34,108 nt of DNA from Chloroflexota bacterium (GTDB lineage Bacteria > Chloroflexota > Dehalococcoidia > Lucifugimonadales > GCA-002694895). The stretch is from NCBI GenBank assembly GCA_002711005.1, contig PAHZ01000028.1, forward strand, positions 3,423 through 37,530, written 5' to 3'. Numbering within the stretch: the stretch's first letter is position 1; each line of letters starts with the position of its first letter. The notes beneath the pieces were generated by a model. That model made no database searches. It was given only the letters and a program-made list of their open reading frames with translations, and had not been told where the DNA came from. Both the position numbers and the translations under genes were made by a program. Of this stretch, positions 30,758 to 34,108 are shown one piece after another.

Positions 30758-31552
30758 ATGAATACAACAGAAATGATTGAAACTCCACAAGAATTATGGA
30801 ATTTAGTTCGTAAAGATGAATATCTAAAATCTACTGCAGGAGTTGCTCTAGGTTATTTACAAACTAATTTAGTTCCCCTGCCACAAGAATATGCTTTTGA
30901 TTTTCTTCTTTTCTGTCAGCGAAATCCTAAGCCATGTCCTATACTTGAAGTTATGGAACCCGGAGAATTTGAACCTAAAATTCTTGCTAAGGGAGCTGAT
31001 ATTAGAACTGATGTCCCATTTTATAGAATCTACGAAAATGGAGAACTGAAATCTGAAACAAAAAATATATTAGATTATTGGCAAGATGACCTAGTATCTT
31101 TCTTAATTGGGTGTAGCTTTACATTTGAAACAGCAATGCTCAACGCAGACATACCACTAAGACACATTGAACAAGATACAACTGTCCCAATGTATATTAC
31201 TAATATTGATACTAAACCAGCTGGTAAATTTAGTGGGCCAACAGTTGTTTCAATGAGGCCAATCCATAAAGAAAATCTTGTTAGAGCAGTCCAAGTAACT
31301 AGTAGATTTCCTGGTACACATGGTGCTCCGATTCATATTGGCGAACCTGGTGAAATAGGAATTCAGGACATCAACACACCTGATTTTGGCGAAAAATCTG
31401 AAATTAAAGATAATGAAATTCCTGTTTTTTGGGCTTGCGGGGTTACCCCACAGGCAGTAGCTTTAAAGTCTAAACCTCCAATAATGATTACCCATTCACC
31501 TGGATATATGTTTGTTACAAGTACGAGAGATGAATCAGTTGCAGTAATTTAA
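30758..31552 (+). CDS. DUF1445 hydro-lyase-like protein (D-glutamate cyclase N-terminal half)
   Basis: A 264-residue DUF1445 protein. Motifs are GVALGYLQTNLV, FLIGCSFTFETAM, GPTVVSMRP, SRFPGTHGAPIHIG, WACGVTPQ and ITHSPGYMFVT in family order. DUF1445 proteins are annotated as putative hydro-lyases. In vertebrates the same domain is fused to DUF4392 in mitochondrial D-glutamate cyclase, which interconverts D-glutamate and 5-oxo-D-proline. Here the second domain is the next gene, 13 bases downstream. A D-amino-acid role is therefore likely but inferred from domain pairing. Confidence 0.85.
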   Translation: MNTTEMIETPQELWNLVRKDEYLKSTAGVALGYLQTNLVPLPQEYAFDFLLFCQRNPKPCPILEVMEPGEFEPKILAKGADIRTDVPFYRIYENGELKSETKNILDYWQDDLVSFLIGCSFTFETAMLNADIPLRHIEQDTTVPMYITNIDTKPAGKFSGPTVVSMRPIHKENLVRAVQVTSRFPGTHGAPIHIGEPGEIGIQDINTPDFGEKSEIKDNEIPVFWACGVTPQAVALKSKPPIMITHSPGYMFVTSTRDESVAVI

Positions 31553-31565
31553 GGGAAGGATATAT

Positions 31566-32405
31566 ATGGAAACAATTAAAAACATAATAACTGACAATGA
31601 CAAAAGAGGTATTTCAATGCTTCTCCCTCATGTTTCTGACACTGTTTGCGAAGATGCTGCAAATATTATTTTAAATAATCCGAATAAGGCAATTATATTA
31701 ACTGGATTTTATATTCTTTCAGCAGGAGCTGCTGAAACTGATGGCCCAATTGGTGCTATAGCAATAGGAAATGCTTTGAAAAAAATAGGTTACCAAGTAA
31801 CTTATATTACTGATGAATTCTCACAACCTCCAATAAAAAAAGTATTATCAGCAGATGATAATCTCGAAATTTTCCCAATGCAAAATCATGAACAAAGCGC
31901 TATTACTGCTGATAAAATGATAAGCGATTTAAATCCGAGTCTAATTATTTCAATTGAAAGATGCGGGCCTACTGTGGACGGAGACTATCTGAATAGTAGA
32001 GGTAAAAAAATTGAAGAATTCAACTCTAAAACAGAATATCTTCTTAACAATAATATTCCAAGTATTGGGATAGGAGATGGTGGAAATGAAATTGGTATGG
32101 GTAACCTAAAACATATCATAAAAAATTCAACAGAATTATCAAATCCTCCATGTATAACTACAACTGATTTATTAATACCTGCCAGTACATCAAATTGGGG
32201 TGGGTACGGCTTAGTGGCTGGGTTGTCTAAAATTACAAACAAAAATCTTCTACCATCAATTCCTGAAGATGAAAAATTAATTAAAGATTTTGTTGATGCA
32301 GGCGGAGTGGATGGAATAACAGCAACCTCATCTTATAAAGTTGATAGCTTTGAGTTAGAAGTTAATAGCTCAATATTAAATCGACTTCACAAACTAATTC
32401 AATAA
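31566..32405 (+). CDS. DUF4392 protein (D-glutamate cyclase C-terminal half)
   Basis: A 279-residue DUF4392 protein. ILTGFYILSAGAAETDGPIGAIAIG near the start, ISIERCGPTVDGDYLNSRG in the middle, IGIGDGGNEIGMGN and the closing GGVDGITATSSYKVD match the C-terminal domain of vertebrate D-glutamate cyclase (each quoted in pieces of the family pattern). AAGGA five bases before the ATG gives a good ribosome site. It follows the DUF1445 gene by 13 bases. Its 3' end overlaps the convergent sortase gene by seven bases. The reaction is inferred from the fused eukaryotic enzyme. Confidence 0.85.
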   Translation: METIKNIITDNDKRGISMLLPHVSDTVCEDAANIILNNPNKAIILTGFYILSAGAAETDGPIGAIAIGNALKKIGYQVTYITDEFSQPPIKKVLSADDNLEIFPMQNHEQSAITADKMISDLNPSLIISIERCGPTVDGDYLNSRGKKIEEFNSKTEYLLNNNIPSIGIGDGGNEIGMGNLKHIIKNSTELSNPPCITTTDLLIPASTSNWGGYGLVAGLSKITNKNLLPSIPEDEKLIKDFVDAGGVDGITATSSYKVDSFELEVNSSILNRLHKLIQ

Positions 32406-33196
32406 GTTCCTATTAATTTAGAATATATCAGCAACCTTGAATGATAAAGAAAACTAGGAACGCATGTTACTAGAATAACTTCAGAATATTCTGACTCAAT
32501 ATCTAAAACTAACTCTTCTTTTGGAACTACTTGTGTTTTATAAATTTGATAAACGAAAGTTTTAGAATTAGTTTTAATGTGAATAAATATATAAGGATCA
32601 GATTTCATTAATTCAGGTATCTTTGGAAGCATGTGAAAAACATTCCCTTCCTTTTTAATAAAACTTTCTAAATGACCAAAATACCAGGATTTACCTTTCT
32701 CTCCAGGATTTACAGTTTGAGGAATATGCCCAACAATGTTTTTAGGTGTTTCATACGAAGAAGAATTACCTAAATCTACAATCTCTAATTCTTTAATATC
32801 AGATTTCAATCCTATTTCATTGATTGAAATTACCTTAGGCGAATTGTCATCAAAGAAATCAAAAATTGATTTCTTATACAATTTGAAATTTGCTGGTAAT
32901 TCCTGGTATGGATCTGAATTATATTCAGATTGGTTAACGATAGTGACTTCTGTTCCTGATTTTATAATATTTTTTGCACTAGTCAGATTATTGGGGTTAT
33001 CATTAGTATTATTGATCGTATCAGAAATTTGTTGAGTTTTTTCAGGATTGAAATTCTGAATTGTTTCAGTATTTAAATCGTTAATAGTTTCATTAGAATA
33101 TTGAATAAAAACATAAAGTAGTCCTCCTAGAATTAAAAAAGAAAATCCTAAAATTTCAATAATTCGATACTTTAAAAATAATTTAAAAAAATTCAA
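32399..33196 (-). CDS. Sortase (class D/E-like transpeptidase)
   Basis: A 265-residue sortase. An N-terminal membrane anchor (IIEILGFSFLILGGLLYVFI) is followed by a low-complexity linker of about 65 residues and a catalytic domain. His175 (SWYFGHLES), Cys245 (ILVTCVPS) and Arg254 (YHSRLLIYS) form the sortase triad. It cleaves a sorting signal on surface proteins and transfers them to a nucleophile, often the cell wall. It starts with TTG at 33196, 12 bases after the zinc-ribbon gene. No LPxTG-type substrate gene is seen next to it, so the partner is unknown. Class cannot be fixed from motifs alone. Confidence 0.88.
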   Translation of the reverse strand: MNFFKLFLKYRIIEILGFSFLILGGLLYVFIQYSNETINDLNTETIQNFNPEKTQQISDTINNTNDNPNNLTSAKNIIKSGTEVTIVNQSEYNSDPYQELPANFKLYKKSIFDFFDDNSPKVISINEIGLKSDIKELEIVDLGNSSSYETPKNIVGHIPQTVNPGEKGKSWYFGHLESFIKKEGNVFHMLPKIPELMKSDPYIFIHIKTNSKTFVYQIYKTQVVPKEELVLDIESEYSEVILVTCVPSFLYHSRLLIYSKLIGTY

Positions 33197-33208
33197 TATC
33201 TGTATATC

Positions 33209-33427
33209 TTAACGCATCCTAGGAGAATGAGATTCGCCACTCGCAATTGGTTCATCTATATATACATCTCCATTTCTAATTTTCAAGTTATACCCACAAT
33301 CAGGAACATTGCACACCCATGCCTTATAGTGAATTGCAGCACCGTGATTACCAAAATCTGAAAGTGGTAATAGCGTTCCGCCTTTTGAACACTTCATACA
33401 TTTTGGGAAATTTGATTCATCTGCCAT
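33209..33427 (-). CDS. Small zinc-ribbon protein of unknown function
   Basis: A 72-residue protein with two cysteine pairs, KCMKC (about 9-13) and VCNVPDCGY (about 39-47), a rubredoxin- or zinc-ribbon-like arrangement, then NLKIRNGDVYIDEPI. It has a GGAGG ribosome site seven bases before the ATG. It precedes the sortase by 12 bases on the same strand, but a functional link is not evident. I do not recognise a named family. Confidence 0.65.
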   Translation of the reverse strand: MADESNFPKCMKCSKGGTLLPLSDFGNHGAAIHYKAWVCNVPDCGYNLKIRNGDVYIDEPIASGESHSPRMR

Positions 33428-33487
33428 TTTCGAACCTCCACACCTATTTTATTTATATTAAAAACATTATATTCGATATATTTTTTT

Positions 33488-34108
33488 TTACCAAGATAAT
33501 AAATTTAAAGCATTTTTAAATAACACATTTTCTAATTCGACAGGATTTAATTTTGAATTACGAATGTTTTGTATAGCTCTGTCAATTTTAATCAATCCAT
33601 AATCGCTGCCGAACAATATCTTTTCAGAGCCTAAAATTTCACAAAAAACTTTGACAATTCTTGGCTCATATAAGAAATCTGTTGCCGCAGTATCATAATA
33701 TACATTTTTTAAATCTTTTTTTACTTCAGGCATAAAATAATAAACAGGGAGTCCACCACCTAAATGGGAAAGAATAATTTTTAATTCTTGGTATCTAGCT
33801 GCAAAAGAATACAATTTGCCTGGAAACATACTGCCTTTACCATTATAAATATGACCAACAGGTTCAGATGAATGTAAATTTAAAATCATATTATTTGATA
33901 CAAGATTTTCTACTATGGGATCAAACAACTCAAAATTCAACAAATCAAAACCTTGCGAATCTGGATGTAATTCACCAATCCCCGAAACATCTTTCTTTTT
34001 CATCCTTTCTATTTCTTCCAAACATTTATTGACACCCCAATTTATATTTATTGAACCAAAGACTTTTACTTGATCATACTTTAATGACATATCAATTAAA
34101 AAATCATT
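33488..34108 (-). CDS. Amidohydrolase-2 family metal-dependent hydrolase, N-terminus outside window
   Basis: At least 207 residues of an Amidohydro_2 (ACMSD/TIM-barrel) protein. It has GIGELHPD, LNLHSSEPVGH, LSHLGGGLPVYYF, NVYYDTAA and the metal-site LFGSDYGL. The frame stays open through an internal ATG at 34090 to the window edge (NDFLID before it), so the gene continues beyond 34108 and the ATG is not the real start. Family members are decarboxylases or hydrolases of varied substrates; none can be assigned. Confidence 0.85.
   Translation of the reverse strand, partial: NDFLIDMSLKYDQVKVFGSININWGVNKCLEEIERMKKKDVSGIGELHPDSQGFDLLNFELFDPIVENLVSNNMILNLHSSEPVGHIYNGKGSMFPGKLYSFAARYQELKIILSHLGGGLPVYYFMPEVKKDLKNVYYDTAATDFLYEPRIVKVFCEILGSEKILFGSDYGLIKIDRAIQNIRNSKLNPVELENVLFKNALNLLSW

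Overview
The window is a compact, very AT-rich bacterial chromosome segment: roughly 30% G+C by eye, with many TTG starts, 4-nt ATGA or TTGA overlaps and end-to-end convergent stop codons. No gene-free stretch exceeds 300 bases. The L32 N-terminus, the HadA/HadB-like dehydratase pair, a sortase, the MMPL exporter and the amidohydrolase content would fit a streamlined marine bacterium, perhaps a low-GC Chloroflexota such as SAR202. That placement is an inference of low confidence. No phage, insertion sequence or CRISPR array was seen.

Layout. 1-5300: the end of a minus-strand rpmF/yceD pair; a plus-strand fatty-acid cluster (HadA-like, HadB-like, PlsX, FabG and a FabL-type enoyl reductase) supplying most of the elongation cycle and the first step towards phospholipid; then minus-strand Fe-S genes ygfZ and erpA. 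5340-7330: RNase P RNA, nadC, maf and tRNA-Trp. 7470-10310: a metal-linked block with a divergent FAD oxidoreductase plus small membrane protein, a Fur-family regulator and a NiCoT-type nickel/cobalt permease. The permease has a near-ideal Nur-type operator placed over its promoter. 10312-14042: an AhpD-like protein, then a plus-strand operon for anhydro-MurNAc recycling (murQ, anmK), an rRNA pseudouridine synthase and an AlkA-type glycosylase.

14085-18000: an isolated consensus promoter followed at once by a terminator. Next comes a thioredoxin-fold lipoprotein gene with an in-frame UGA exactly at its first catalytic cysteine and a SECIS-like hairpin behind it, which I read as a selenoprotein. 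Then come an M20 amidohydrolase bounded by palindromes, a 24-residue membrane microprotein, a DUF454 protein, a Bcp/PrxQ peroxiredoxin and an unknown secreted protein. 18103-25600: an MMPL exporter without an ATG/GTG/TTG start, an EamA exporter, a CGNR-like zinc-finger protein, MutS and an FNR-like flavoprotein.

25627-30559: a NuoE/NuoF/formate-dehydrogenase-alpha-like set with overlapping genes whose large subunit lacks the catalytic Sec/Cys. 30758-34108: the two halves of a D-glutamate cyclase as adjacent genes, a sortase, a small zinc-ribbon protein and a partial amidohydrolase.

The most notable items are the candidate selenoprotein (14160-14720), the Nur-box-controlled leaderless nickel transporter (9469-10311), the orphan promoter-terminator unit (14085-14151) and the catalytically degenerate FDH-like complex.
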